From the NCBI RefSeq assembly GCF_000346465.2, contig NC_034010.1, forward strand, positions 16,937,574-17,001,573: 64,000 nucleotides of DNA, given 5' to 3'. Positions 49,648 through 59,806 of this stretch are shown one piece after another (positions within the stretch are counted from its first letter, which is position 1; every line of letters begins with the position of its first letter). A program made the position numbers and the translations under genes. This stretch comes from Prunus persica (Eukaryota > Streptophyta > Magnoliopsida > Rosales > Rosaceae). Under the pieces are notes generated by a model. The model saw only the letters and a program-made list of their open reading frames with translations, was not told the DNA's origin and made no database searches.

Positions 49648-50009
49648 TTTCTTTAATAGTGTCCATCAACTTTAATTATGTTTCACCCTTTGTAATTGAA
49701 GAATGGTAGCAACTTTTTCTCTAACATTCTCTTCTAAACTTTCTCCCTTCTCCTCAACACAAATTCTTTTTGAAAAAGCTCCCTCAAAGTAATTATAAAG
49801 TTAGGCATGCATGTAAAGCTTTTGAAGTGTAGCAGCAAAGCCAGACATGCTTTGTGTCGATTATTTTTACCAAAGTTGCAAAAGCGCTAGCAACAAAAAA
49901 TCTACATATGTACCCCCAAGAGAGCTCTATTTGCCAAACTTTACGTGGGTTTTCATATTTTTAGCCAATTAATTAGTGGCTTAAATTATTTCTCTGGTAG
50001 GTAGACACC
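49648..50009. repeat. Segment B intergenic block, fourth part, and B/C junction
   Basis: Matches 11505-11880 of segment A (GTCCATCAACTTTAATTATG, TTTGAAGTGTAGCAGCAAAG). Just after TTAAATTATTTCTCTGGT (about 50000) the sequence jumps back to DNA matching 10735 of segment A, marking the duplication junction. Confidence 0.8.
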
Positions 50010-51537
50010 ATAACTAAATTCTTTATTTCATTAAATTTTTTGTCTATTTAAGGGGTAAAATAATCAATTCGGATCCACATTAGAGAAGAAGAAACTGATA
50101 GAATTTGACAAAATGACGAAATTGGAATGCGTGCAAGTTGGAGGACGGCATGAACAAAAAAATGAGTGGAAGGACAGCAGAAACTAAAAAATGAATTGGA
50201 AGATCTGAAAAAAAAAATTCGGGTATTAATTTAGGCACCATTATAGCTAAACACATAATAAGAACAGATAAAGAGAGGATGAATGGAGTGAAAACGAAAT
50301 CATTGAAAGTAAAAATGAATCCTAACTAATAAAAGTAGGAACCCCATAGAAAGAGTTCACATTCAATTATCATATTATTATCATTGTGATCTCAATGAAT
50401 AATTGACGCACAAATGAATGGTTACTATAGGATACTAAACTATAATTAACCTTAAAAAAAATTGTTAATTAAACTTTTTATTATTATTAAAATACACTTG
50501 TTTGATTTAATTGATGTGTCATATGATATGGACCTGTCACATCATGTGGTATAGAAATGTGATATGTGTAGTATTACTCTTTTATCAATTAATAATTTTT
50601 TCTATATAAAAATACAATAATTAGTCGTTGTTCACTATACTTAAAAGTGGTTAGTAAATTGGTGAAAACATCGTGCAGTATATGGGTGTATTGGTAAAAC
50701 ACTTGAATTATGTTTGTTTTTGTTCACCCAAATTCGATCCCGTCTTTAGATATATTAAAGTAATTTACATAACAATCACTAGTATAAAAGAATACTTAAT
50801 ATCTTTATATATAATACCCATTATCATTCTAGGAATAATGAAAACGAGAGAACCCAGCTATACAGAGGATGGTTAGTTAGGGGGCAGGGAGTTCGTGACG
50901 GAGAGATAAATATATGATAATCAATTAAAGAGGACCAGACGTTTGATTGTTAAATACAGTTAAGTCCACGATATTGGAGTTTTTGTTTGAAATTAGAGAA
51001 AAGAACCGTACCACTTCATCATATTAACAAAGAACAAGAAAAAGAAAGGAACACTACTTTATTCGGTGAGTGCTTAGAAAATAGATCATTTTCATTTTGA
51101 AAAAAGGGGAAAATTACGTTGTTCGGTGAGTGCTTAGAAAAAATTAATTAATTTAAGGGTGTAACAAAAATGAAAAGTACCAAATACTAGAATTTGAAGG
51201 AAGTCGAAGTCGAAATTCTTCACCTCAACATCAATTCGCAACGAGGAAGTAACCCAAATTGCTAATAGACCCATGCAAAGTTCCTTACCAAATTGCTATT
51301 AATGTAAAATGTCACAGACTGTCTAACTTAAAACAAGTAATTAGGTAATTAAATGAGTGGAAAACAGAAACAAATACAATGATCTGTGATTGATAGTAAC
51401 ATTTCCAAGCTTTCAAAATTTATAAAATAAATAAAAAGGGCTTCTGATTTTGTTGCATAGCAGTACACTAGAGTTGAACATTCGAAAACACTACATTCTT
51501 AACAGTATGATCATATGTTACATAAATATGAAGTTAA
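50010..51537. repeat. Segment C intergenic block, first part
   Basis: Begins with sequence close to 31450-31730 of segment B, then from about 50430 follows segment A 12500-13580 and 14230-14350. Non-coding. Interrupted by the LTR element at 51538. Confidence 0.8.
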
Positions 51538-51736
51538 TGTTATAAATCTAGTAAGAAAATAGAGAGAGAATTGGGATAGAGAGAAATTGGAGAAAATTGA
51601 TTTCTCATTCATTGAGAGTTTGTTCTTCACATTATTTCTGTGTGTTTTCTCAATCTCATTGTGTATTTACAAGTATGGGAGGGAGCCTTATTTATAGGCA
51701 TTTTGGGGGCATTTTGGGGACTCCACTTTTACAACA
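51538..51736 (-). repeat. 3' LTR of element 2
   Basis: 199 bp, TGTTATAAATCTAG to TTTTACAACA, followed by CTCCCCCTTGGAGACC, the reversed polypurine tract. Confidence 0.93.
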
Positions 51737-51767
51737 CTCCCCCTTGGAGACCACAAATGATACGGAA

Positions 51768-52365
51768 TATGTCTCGTTAAAAACCTTGCCAGTAAAAACC
51801 CAGTGGGACAAAAACTGGTCAAAGGGAAAAAAAGTACATAATCATGTGTAACATAAAATTCTATGTATATTGACGCGCGTGCGACACTGCCTCGTTAAAA
51901 CCTTGCCAGGAAAAACCCAGTGGGATAAAAACCTGGACGAAGGAAAAAGAGTACAGTGTTTGAAGATCTTTATTGATAGCGCGCTCCCCCTGATGCTTGG
52001 TAAAAATATCTTTAAGTCATACTGTTAATCAGCTTTCTGAATATCGTAGTTGACACTGCTTCTGTGAGTCAATCTTGAGCGATACTGCCTCGTTAAAACC
52101 TTACCAGGAAAAATTCAGTGGGATAAAAACCTGGATGAAGGAAAAAGAGTACAGTGTATGAAGGTCTTTATTAAAACCATGCTCCCCCTGATGAATATCT
52201 CCCCCTGAAAAATTTAGGACTAGCTTTTGTCCAGTAAGCGACCATGAAAATTTTCGTAGTATACCCTAAACCCTTGAGCGACACTGCCTCGTTAAAACCT
52301 TACCAGGAAAAACCCAATGGGATAAAAAACCTGGATGAAGGAAAAAGAGTACAGTGTGGAGCTGA
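51768..52365. repeat. Four dispersed direct repeats, about 80 bp each
   Basis: A unit with CTCGTTAAAACCTTRCCAG, AAAACCCAGTGGGAT and GAAGGAAAAAGAGTACAGTG occurs four times, starting near 51770, 51884, 52087 and 52285. A single related unit occurs in element 1 at about 32205-32285. Confidence 0.85.
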
Positions 52366-53261
52366 GCTATATCTGGTCTAGTATACTTCCGGAAAAACAT
52401 TTAAGGACCAATGGATAAGACTCATAAAAATGCTTCAATACTTTCTTAGTATAAGGAAGAATCTTGTTGGCATAATGCTCGATCGAGACAAATATTTCAT
52501 GAATTCTGCGGAAGCTTTAATGTGTTGCAATCACATTATAATCAATGTACTCACTGAGGTAATTTATGCATATTAATATTGAGTACAAATTTTGTGCTTC
52601 AAGCACATGTCCTTTAGGGACTTGCTTTATGCAATTGTCAATCCTCTCAACGGATTTTGTCTAAAAGGGATTAAACTTTATGACACATTATATAGCTTTT
52701 ACTCAGCTATTTATACATCTTTAGGAAATCGCTTCTGGCGATATGCTCTGTGCATTTAATAACCCTTAAAGATAATATGTTGGTCTCCGTAATTGTGTAA
52801 TAAAGGGGGGGCACAATTTAATCTGTAAATATGGAGAAAACCCAACATTCCTTGTTTCTGCTAGAAACAGTGTGTCATACAAAGTAGGTATATTCCCTTT
52901 TATTCCGAACACCCAAGTATAAATTTCAGTATTAACATATTTTGGGGTTCGTACTGTGGGTTTGTTCTTTCACGTTCATTCTCATCTATAATGGAATTAC
53001 CTCCTTCCATTTTGGCCAATGATATTGTCGACATTTAATAATTGAACGTGGTTCCAATCAACACAGCCCATTGATGATTTGAGTAGCTACTCCAAAACCA
53101 AAAATTGTCATTCATCAATTCATAATCTCACAATTCTCATGTGCATGCGCATGCATCAATTATAAGCATTTCTTTTGCTTTTGGGTACCCAAGCCACTTC
53201 ATGGGGCTTTTATTTTACATAGGGCGTGGAAAATCTCCATTTAGGGAGTTGGAACATTTAG

Positions 53262-53745
53262 AACCCATATATCTGTCATGCTGCAGGCATGCCACATATA
53301 CATACATGTCAATTAATTTCTGGGACTTTAACCCATATCATGGGACTTTAACCCATATAATTTGCTTGTATAATATCAATATTGACATGTCAAAGGATTG
53401 TCCTTTCGGAACTTCAATCCATATCATTTGCTACGCAACAGGCGTGCACCCATATATCTGTCATGCTGCAGGCATGCCACAGATTAATACATACATGTCA
53501 ATTAATTTCTGGGACTTTAACCCATATTATGGGACTTTAACCCATATAATTTGCTACGCATTAGGCGTGCATAATATCAATATTGACATGTCAAAGGATT
53601 GTCCTTTCGGGACTTCAATCCACATCATTTGCTACGCAACAGGCGTGCATCATATTGATCACTGCTATACCCATATTCTGTTCTTATGGGACTTTAATCT
53701 GTGCAGTGTATTATCAATGTATCCAACTTACAATCTGTAAAATTT
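53262..53745. repeat. Two-unit tandem repeat in element 2
   Basis: A unit of about 190 bp (CATATATCTGTCATGCTGCA ... TGGGACTTTAACCCATAT ... TTGCTACGCAWYAGGCGTGC) is present twice here and once in element 1 (33545-33745). A plus-strand 199-codon open frame through it simply reads the repeat. Confidence 0.8.
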
Positions 53746-55629
53746 GCATTAATAATTCATGGATACATATATCTGTTATTCTTTTGGAACAGACTTATCT
53801 CCCCATTTGGTTACCTTTCAAGATAAAATATCAAATAAGTATATAAGCATAAAATAACACAAGTATTGCTTACGTCCTTAGGTGGGAGAAACTTTTCTCA
53901 AGTATCATTCAAGCTTGTATCGGCCCAGTAAATGTAGCGCTTGATGATCTAGTTATATCCTGCAATAGTAAAATCACAACTCTTTTCTCTGTCAAAAACA
54001 AATAATCCTCAGAGAGTTACAGAAAGAGAAAAAATGCAAAAAGAGAAGGTAAGCAATCAGGAAAGGAAGCTGGTGGGAGCAGACAATAAGCTCTCATATC
54101 TCCTAGTCTAGAAGGACTTCCGGAGATTAGAGCATAAGATCGCCTTCACAGTTTCCTGATGTAGCGGAAACGTGATCAGGGATAGTCTCGCTTCCTGAAT
54201 GGATGATCAGAGATAGTCTTGCTTCTCGGGCATATTAAGTGCTCACTGATAAGAAAAATAAGTAGATATCGCATCACTAGGTATGGAGAAAACTGGATGT
54301 CTTCTGCAAAGAAAATTTCGTTAGTAACACATTTATACACAAATACAATGAATAGGTAGAACCGGTGAATTTCAAATTAACCATAAGAAAATTGCGAGAT
54401 TCTCGGGGTACTTTTGAAAAAGTAGCTCCGTAAAATCCGTAAAGCAAGATCGGCTTTTGATGAAAATAAAACTTTGAAAACGCCGAAAGTGCTGACAAAC
54501 ATTTAATGGAGGCCACGTGAAGTTTTGGAATCTGGGAAAGAAAAAGATAATATGGGGATCTGAGATAATATTGGGATTCTGGAAACTGTAGCCATATTTC
54601 CTCCTATAGATATGGCCTTTGCAAAACTTGATTGGAGCAACTGCATTTCAACTTGCTCCTTTCCTGTTATAATAATTGCGCACATTCTTAAAATTTGCAC
54701 CTGTGGTTTTTACGTCTTTTCAAAATGACGGTTTGGAACCTTGTGCCTTATAGGTTCAAATAACCACATCGACTCTCCCAAATTTCATATTTCAACGTAT
54801 GGGAGCCCGGAACTTTTGGCCTGGGCTAAACACAAACTCAGAATTTATTTGCCCTTTTCAAAATGGACATGAAATATGAATTGAGTAAAAGCCACGCTAA
54901 TATCTCATATATTTGGGTTCATGAGCTTCCGGCCCAGATATAACAAAATATGTGGGGAGCCTCAATTCATCATTCTCTTATGCCAAAGAGATATGTGGCG
55001 TACCACAATTTGTAATAATACCTCAAGGGTTGTCCATTTAATTGTTGGAACTTCAGGTTCTCAACACTGTTAGATTTTGAACTTCTGGCCAAAATCACAT
55101 ATTCTCACGGTATGGACATTCAATCCCCTTAGATTTTGAACTTCGGGCCAAAATCATATATTCTCATGGTATGGACATTTTTACAATTTTCTGTACATAT
55201 TTCTGGACTTCAAGCCCTTACATAATTGTCCATATTTTGAGGAACTTCTGGCATCTCATTTAATTGTTCATCCATGAGTTTAAGGAACTGCAGGTTCCAG
55301 TACATTTGCCAGTACAGTTATCATCCATGTGTACGGCATTATGAACCAATACGGTACTGTTACATCATTAATGAACCCCAGCTCCTTATTTACATGTCAG
55401 GGATCAAGGACCCTCAAGTCCGATCACATGTTTACAAATATAGTACCGGAGAGACTGCCAGCTCTCATATTAACATCATCATCAAGGATCTTCAAGTCCT
55501 GATGTAATTGTATGATGAGGATCAAGGAACTTCTGGTCCTCATCTATATACTGTAAAAAACTCATCATACAGCACATTTAGTCCATAAAATAAATTGCTA
55601 GTAAATAAATTACTGGTATGGACGATAAA

Positions 55630-55982
55630 CCCGCACCATACATTTAAATAAAAGTAAAGGTGTGGACGATAAACCCGCACCACCCTTTTAAATAAATGTA
55701 AATGTGCGGTAAAATAAATTCATAAATTAAATTGCTTGCTGTATGAACGTTAATCCCGCACCATACTTTAAATAAAATTAAATGTGCGGTAAAGTAAATT
55801 GTGCCTGTATGGGCACTAATTCTGCTCCATACTTTTAAATGAAAGTAAAGGCGTGGACGATAAACCCGCACCACCCTTTTAAATAAATGTAAATGTGCGG
55901 TAAATTAAATGCATAAATTAAATTGCTTGCTGTATGGACGTTAATCCCGCACCATACTTTAAATAAAATTAAATGTGGGGTT
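55630..55982. repeat. Tandem repeat of ~245 bp with nested sub-repeats
   Basis: GTGGACGATAAACCCGCACC, then ACCCTTTTAAATAAATGTAA, recurs at about 55660 and 55855. Shorter AATCCCGCACCATACTTT and TAAATGTGCGGTAAA units recur four or more times in between. Confidence 0.8.
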
Positions 55983-56329
55983 AAAAACCACCACTGAACA
56001 AGATAAGGAAAGTGTTAGTATTAGTAACGGTCTCCCACTGATAATATGTTTAGTATTACCAATGGTCCATTTTTGTTAATGGTTAGTAATAGAAAAGCAT
56101 ATAAATATAATATGAAATAATAGAGAAGATAAGGGAGCAGAGACCTTATCGCTTACTTTAGGGTCAGTGCCCTTGGCTGAGTGATCTTTTTTTTTTTTTT
56201 TTTTTTAATTTTAAAAATATATTTATTTATTATTCTTTCTTTCGGTGGGTTTGCTTTTCTTATTGAAAGATGCTTCAGCACTTTAGCATTTTTTTTTTTT
56301 TTCGGTGGGTTTGCTTTTCTTTATCGGTG

Positions 56330-56472
56330 GGTGCTGCTCATCATTGTGGCCGTCATCAGGGGTCTGTCAAAGTTGCCTCTGCATTTACACTGTTTTATTC
56401 TCTGTCCTTGCCGACTGGAGAAAACCTCATCATCATCCGCTGATCCAAAACATGTGAAGGCTGGTGTGTGGT
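56330..56472 (-). other. Unassigned segment after the RGTB fragment
   Basis: After RGTB homology stops, the minus strand stays open for a further stretch ([21 protein letters not shown] and QCKCRGNFDRPL in another frame). It may be a third captured fragment. I do not recognise it. Confidence 0.3.
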
Positions 56473-56756
56473 ATAACTCGCAACCTTTTCAATATCCAGA
56501 ACATCAAGCTTGTCGAACAAGGCCAAAACCTGCACAGCACTTAAGGTATATAGTACATGTGGGTCATGCCCAATGTTACCACCAAACCCACCTGAGTCAT
56601 CTTGACGTGCAGCTTCCCAAGAAGATCAAGAGCAGTCAAACCCCAATATGCCCCATTCATTCTTATATGCTCCATCACCACGGACTCAAAAGAATCCTTC
56701 TTCTTTTCGACTAATACAATGAACTGAACATGTTTCTGACTTGCCAGCTCCCCCAT
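56473..56756 (-). pseudogene. Captured fragment of Rab geranylgeranyltransferase beta gene
   Basis: From ATG at 56756 the minus strand encodes [20 protein letters not shown], then the [15 protein letters not shown] block of plant RGTB, the beta subunit that prenylates Rab GTPases. After GKL (about 56610) roughly 15 codons are missing and the frame shifts, then [34 protein letters not shown] and [11 protein letters not shown] follow to about 56473, where homology ends. Several protein-coding exons seem to be joined without introns, suggesting an RNA intermediate, but I cannot verify intron positions. About 36 nt of possible RGTB 5' UTR precede the ATG. Roughly a quarter of the normal protein is present; no enzyme could be made. 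Confidence 0.85.
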
Positions 56757-56802
56757 CGCACTTTACTGGGTTCTCAAGATTTTCTTTTGCTGGTTCACAA
56801 TA

Positions 56803-57037
56803 CGATCTTGACGGTCAAGGCCTTCTCGAGGAACTTCCATGTGATGGGCACGTGATTGGCCCAGCAGATGTGAGAGACGAGGAGGTGCGCGAGCTCGACG
56901 GAGGGCAAGGCCACGCCGGCCGAGTTGAGGCTGTTGCTGTGCTGAACCGCCCAGAGGAGCGGGTCGCTGTTCTTGTCCTAAGCGGACTTGGTGAGCTGGA
57001 GCACCGTGTCCCATAGATGGCTCGGTTGCTGTACGGA
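56803..57037 (-). pseudogene. Captured fragment of Mediator subunit MED33/REF4 gene
   Basis: Minus strand encodes VQQPSHLWDTVLQLTKSA, then after a stop DKNSDPLLWAVQHSNSLNSA, GVALPSVELAHLLVSHICWA and NHVPITWKFLEKALTVKIV. This matches the N-terminal part of plant MED33A/B (REF4/RFR1), Mediator subunits linked to phenylpropanoid control. A TAG at 56977-56979 stands where CAG (Gln) is expected. The fragment ends abruptly at KIV, where the gene would read on into ...LVLALLS. It lies directly downstream of the element's 5' LTR and PBS, so LTR-driven transcripts would contain it. Confidence 0.9.
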
Positions 57038-57159
57038 CAGGATTTATGTTGTTTCTGGGTTTTCAAGAAAAGCTCTGCTGCGGTGTGGATGAGAGAGCAG
57101 AGGAAGGTGAGATGGGTTGGGTCTCTGAATTTAGAGATAGAGAAATCATGCTGATAATG

Positions 57160-57358
57160 TGTTATAAATCTAGTAAGAAAATGGAGAGAGAATTGGGATA
57201 GAGAGAAATTGGAGAAAACTGATTTCTCATTCATTGAGAGTTTGTTCTTCACATTATTTCTGTGTGTTTTCTCAATCTCATTGTGTATTTACAAGTATGG
57301 GAGGGAGCCTTATTTATAGGCATTTTGGGGGCATTTTGGGGACTCCACTTTTACAACA
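57160..57358 (-). repeat. 5' LTR of element 2
   Basis: 199-bp partner of 51538-51736 with two differences (ATGGAG/ATAGAG and AAACTG/AAATTG). Confidence 0.93.
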
Positions 57359-57363
57359 GTTAA

Positions 57364-57807
57364 AAAAAATTATAAAAAAAAAAAAAGGAAAGAGAAAGTG
57401 GGGTGTTGGGGTAGAGTGGAGCAATAGGCTAAGTTGGACTTAGTTGCTGGTTCTTGGGCTGTTGGGCTTCGTGCTTCAAATGTTGGTGAGCTCACGCTTG
57501 CACCCAAAATCCATCTTTGGACACCCATGCTAAAATTTGAATAAATTTATAGTTTTCTCTGGACATCAATAGAAGGATATTACCAAAATATTCCAACTAC
57601 AATCGCTTCGGATCGGCACACAAAATTTGAGCAGCCTGTGACTTCTGTCTTGATTTTGTGATCATTTGAGTTGGTGGCTTGTGTTGGATTTACCCCCATC
57701 AGTCACTGGAATATCTAAAGAATCAACAGGTTAGTAAGAGTCCAATATCAGAATTTGACAAACTAAAATACAATATATAATGAATGTTTTCATTACTAAT
57801 ATAAAAT
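57364..57807. repeat. Segment C intergenic block, second part
   Basis: Matches 14380-14835 of segment A (TGGAGCAATAGGCTAAGTTG, TTGATTTTGTGATCATTTGA). Non-coding. Confidence 0.8.
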
Positions 57808-58664
57808 GAGTTTTTTTATTTAAATTCTACAATTCTCTTTGTTCAACCTATATTCTAAGTTCATCCCGACTTCTAATTCAAATTTTCGCAATTTCTAAGA
57901 AAACTCCACTATCTTTCCAAACTAACCACTCACAGTAGAAATTTTTTTTTAAACAAATAAATAAATAAATATAAATAATAATAAAAAACTCATCAACTCC
58001 ACACGCCGCTATCTTACCCCTCACCACTCTAAGTTCACATCAACCTCACGTTACTTAAAGAGATAAAAAAAATTAAAAAATTAAAAAACTATTGTCAAAT
58101 GTGTAACAACATTATTTTATTATTATTATTATGTTTTTAATTTTAAGAATGAACTAGGAGATTTTGATAGAGAAATGTTGACAGTTAAATTGATATGTAA
58201 GTTACCATCATTAAACACTAGCCCCTTGACACATGCTCATGCATGTGCCAATTGGTTTTTTTTTTTCTTTTTTATTTTATTTTTAGAATTAATAAAAGAT
58301 AATAGGGTAGTTATGTTCCATAAAAGTAGGACCTATTATCTTATTTTGTTTTTAATTTTAATTTTTTTAATATTAAAAAATGTGAATTTACCATATTATC
58401 CTCATTTAATTAATAATTTCAATTCTTAATGTTTGAATTAACAAAGGGCATTTTCTGGTATTTTGAATGTTTCACCATTCTCTGCCTTTTGCTTTATATA
58501 TATATAGATAGATGAAGAGTGGGGGTATGTAGGATGTGTGTATACTAAGGTTAGTAATAAGTTGGATGACCTTTTTTGTCTTTTTACACAATAAAACTTA
58601 AGAGCTTAATAATTTAAGTATTAGGATGAATAAAGAAAGGTGTAGGGTTTAAATAGAAAAACTC
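57808..58664. mobile_element. Non-autonomous TIR transposon, 857 bp
   Basis: Absent from the matching place in segment A (near 14833). Flanked by a perfect 8-bp duplication TATAAAAT (57800-57807, 58665-58672). Left end GAGTTTTTTTATTTAAATTC and the reversed right end GAGTTTTTCTATTTAAACCC form imperfect inverted repeats of about 38 bp. An 8-bp duplication suggests hAT-type or related; termini do not settle the superfamily. No transposase; interior is AT-rich. Confidence 0.8.
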
Positions 58665-58672
58665 TATAAAAT

Positions 58673-59806
58673 TCCACACCTGCTAAGCTTTGTAGGTCCT
58701 TAAAAATTGTTGTTAATCATAGTGAACCAATGATTTGTCTCTTTGATCGGGCCTGAATTTCACATACGTAAAAGTTGGTCTATAATTGCAGACCTAAAAA
58801 GGAAACAAATTTGTGCACTTGTTTTTCTTAAGATTTAAATATACATAGTGGAATTTATTACCTGTAGAAATTGGAGTGCTTTTGAATACCTACACAACAC
58901 GAGCAAACAACAACTTTACTCACTCTTTCAATAAAGAATCAATCCTATAAAACTGTTAGAGAGGGAGAGGATATAGAATTAACTAATAATTTGAAAGGAA
59001 AAAAAAAAGTAGTTCTCATGAATTACTATACCCTAATATAATATCTGTGCATTATCTCCAAAAAAAAAAAAAAAAAAAAGCAACTGGTGGAAAGGGCCAA
59101 GGGGACTCAAGTACCTGGACTCTGTTTGCTCCCATTACAAAAAATGTTCCTTCAGGTAAGGCAAAGCCACCCACCTCCAAATTATGCCCAAATAACAACA
59201 GACCCTGCAGAAGCAACATCATAGACAAGGAGTAAACTCATGAGAAAAAAGAACAACAGAGGCTAGGGAGTTGCTTGTACTAATTATAATTAGAACGATA
59301 TAATAATATTAATTCCACACCTGTAGGCTGTAGGCTGTAGGCTGTAGGCTGTAGGGAATGGACACCTTTTCTTCAATGGTGATGATGTGTAGCATATATA
59401 GCTTCAATCAACTCTCCACACCAACACCAGTCTCAAGGAAAAACGCAACTGACTTGAGTTGAATGCCAAAGGAAAAGAAAATGTGATATTATATATATGG
59501 AAGAAAAGAGTTTTATTCTTTTTAGAGAAAGAAAAAAGAATGACACCTTTAGAAGCAGAGTCACTGACTTGAGTTTAATCATTTTCTCGACCACAATTCG
59601 CCCACTTTCAACTATTTCTCATTTCAAGATGATACTTTCTCAGACTATATTGAATTTGGCAGCTGCCACCGTACCCAGTCAACTAGAGATTTAAACATAA
59701 ATATTAGAAATCATTATGTCGTAACGGGGAAAGAATTAGGATCATTATGTCATAACATTCACTGTATGTTATGAAAAAAAGAAGAAAAAAGAAACATAAC
59801 AAATAA
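58673..59806. repeat. Segment C block downstream of NBS-LRR
   Basis: Matches 14840-15822 of segment A. A 7-bp unit CTGTAGG is present five times at 59321-59355, once or twice in segment A. Non-coding; possible 3' UTR of the NBS-LRR. Confidence 0.75.
59321..59355. repeat. 7-bp minisatellite (CTGTAGG)5
   Basis: Five exact CTGTAGG units, against CTGCAGGCTGTAG in segment A at about 15400. Confidence 0.9.

Larger units (their letters stand above)
51538..57358 (-). mobile_element. Gene-capturing non-autonomous LTR element (element 2)
   Basis: 5821 bp with 199-bp LTRs (51538-51736, 57160-57358) differing at 2 positions and a perfect 5-bp duplication GTTAA (51533-51537, 57359-57363). Minus orientation: purine tract AAGGGGGAG by the left LTR and PBS-like CATTATCAGCATGATTTC by the right LTR. 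No gag-pol domains. Next to the 5' LTR, in element sense, are fragments of two host genes: MED33/REF4 (56803-57037) and Rab geranylgeranyltransferase beta (56473-56756). The remaining interior is tandem-repeat-rich non-coding DNA, much of it shared with the element at 31731-35098. Confidence 0.93.

Noticed and set aside
51768..52365. CRISPR-like array of direct repeats
   Set aside because: Plant nuclear context, long repeats with irregular spacing, inside an LTR element.
53141..53740. 199-codon plus-strand open frame
   Set aside because: It reads through the tandem repeat of a non-autonomous LTR element on the strand opposite its transcription; the peptide is just the repeat translated.
56181..56714. 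177-codon plus-strand open frame
   Set aside because: Antisense to the captured RGTB fragment and starts in a poly-T tract; the minus strand gives the real homology.
56741..57252. Open frames of 91, 83 and 145 codons
   Set aside because: Wrong-frame shadows of the captured MED33 fragment; only the third minus frame (with one TAG) matches a known family.
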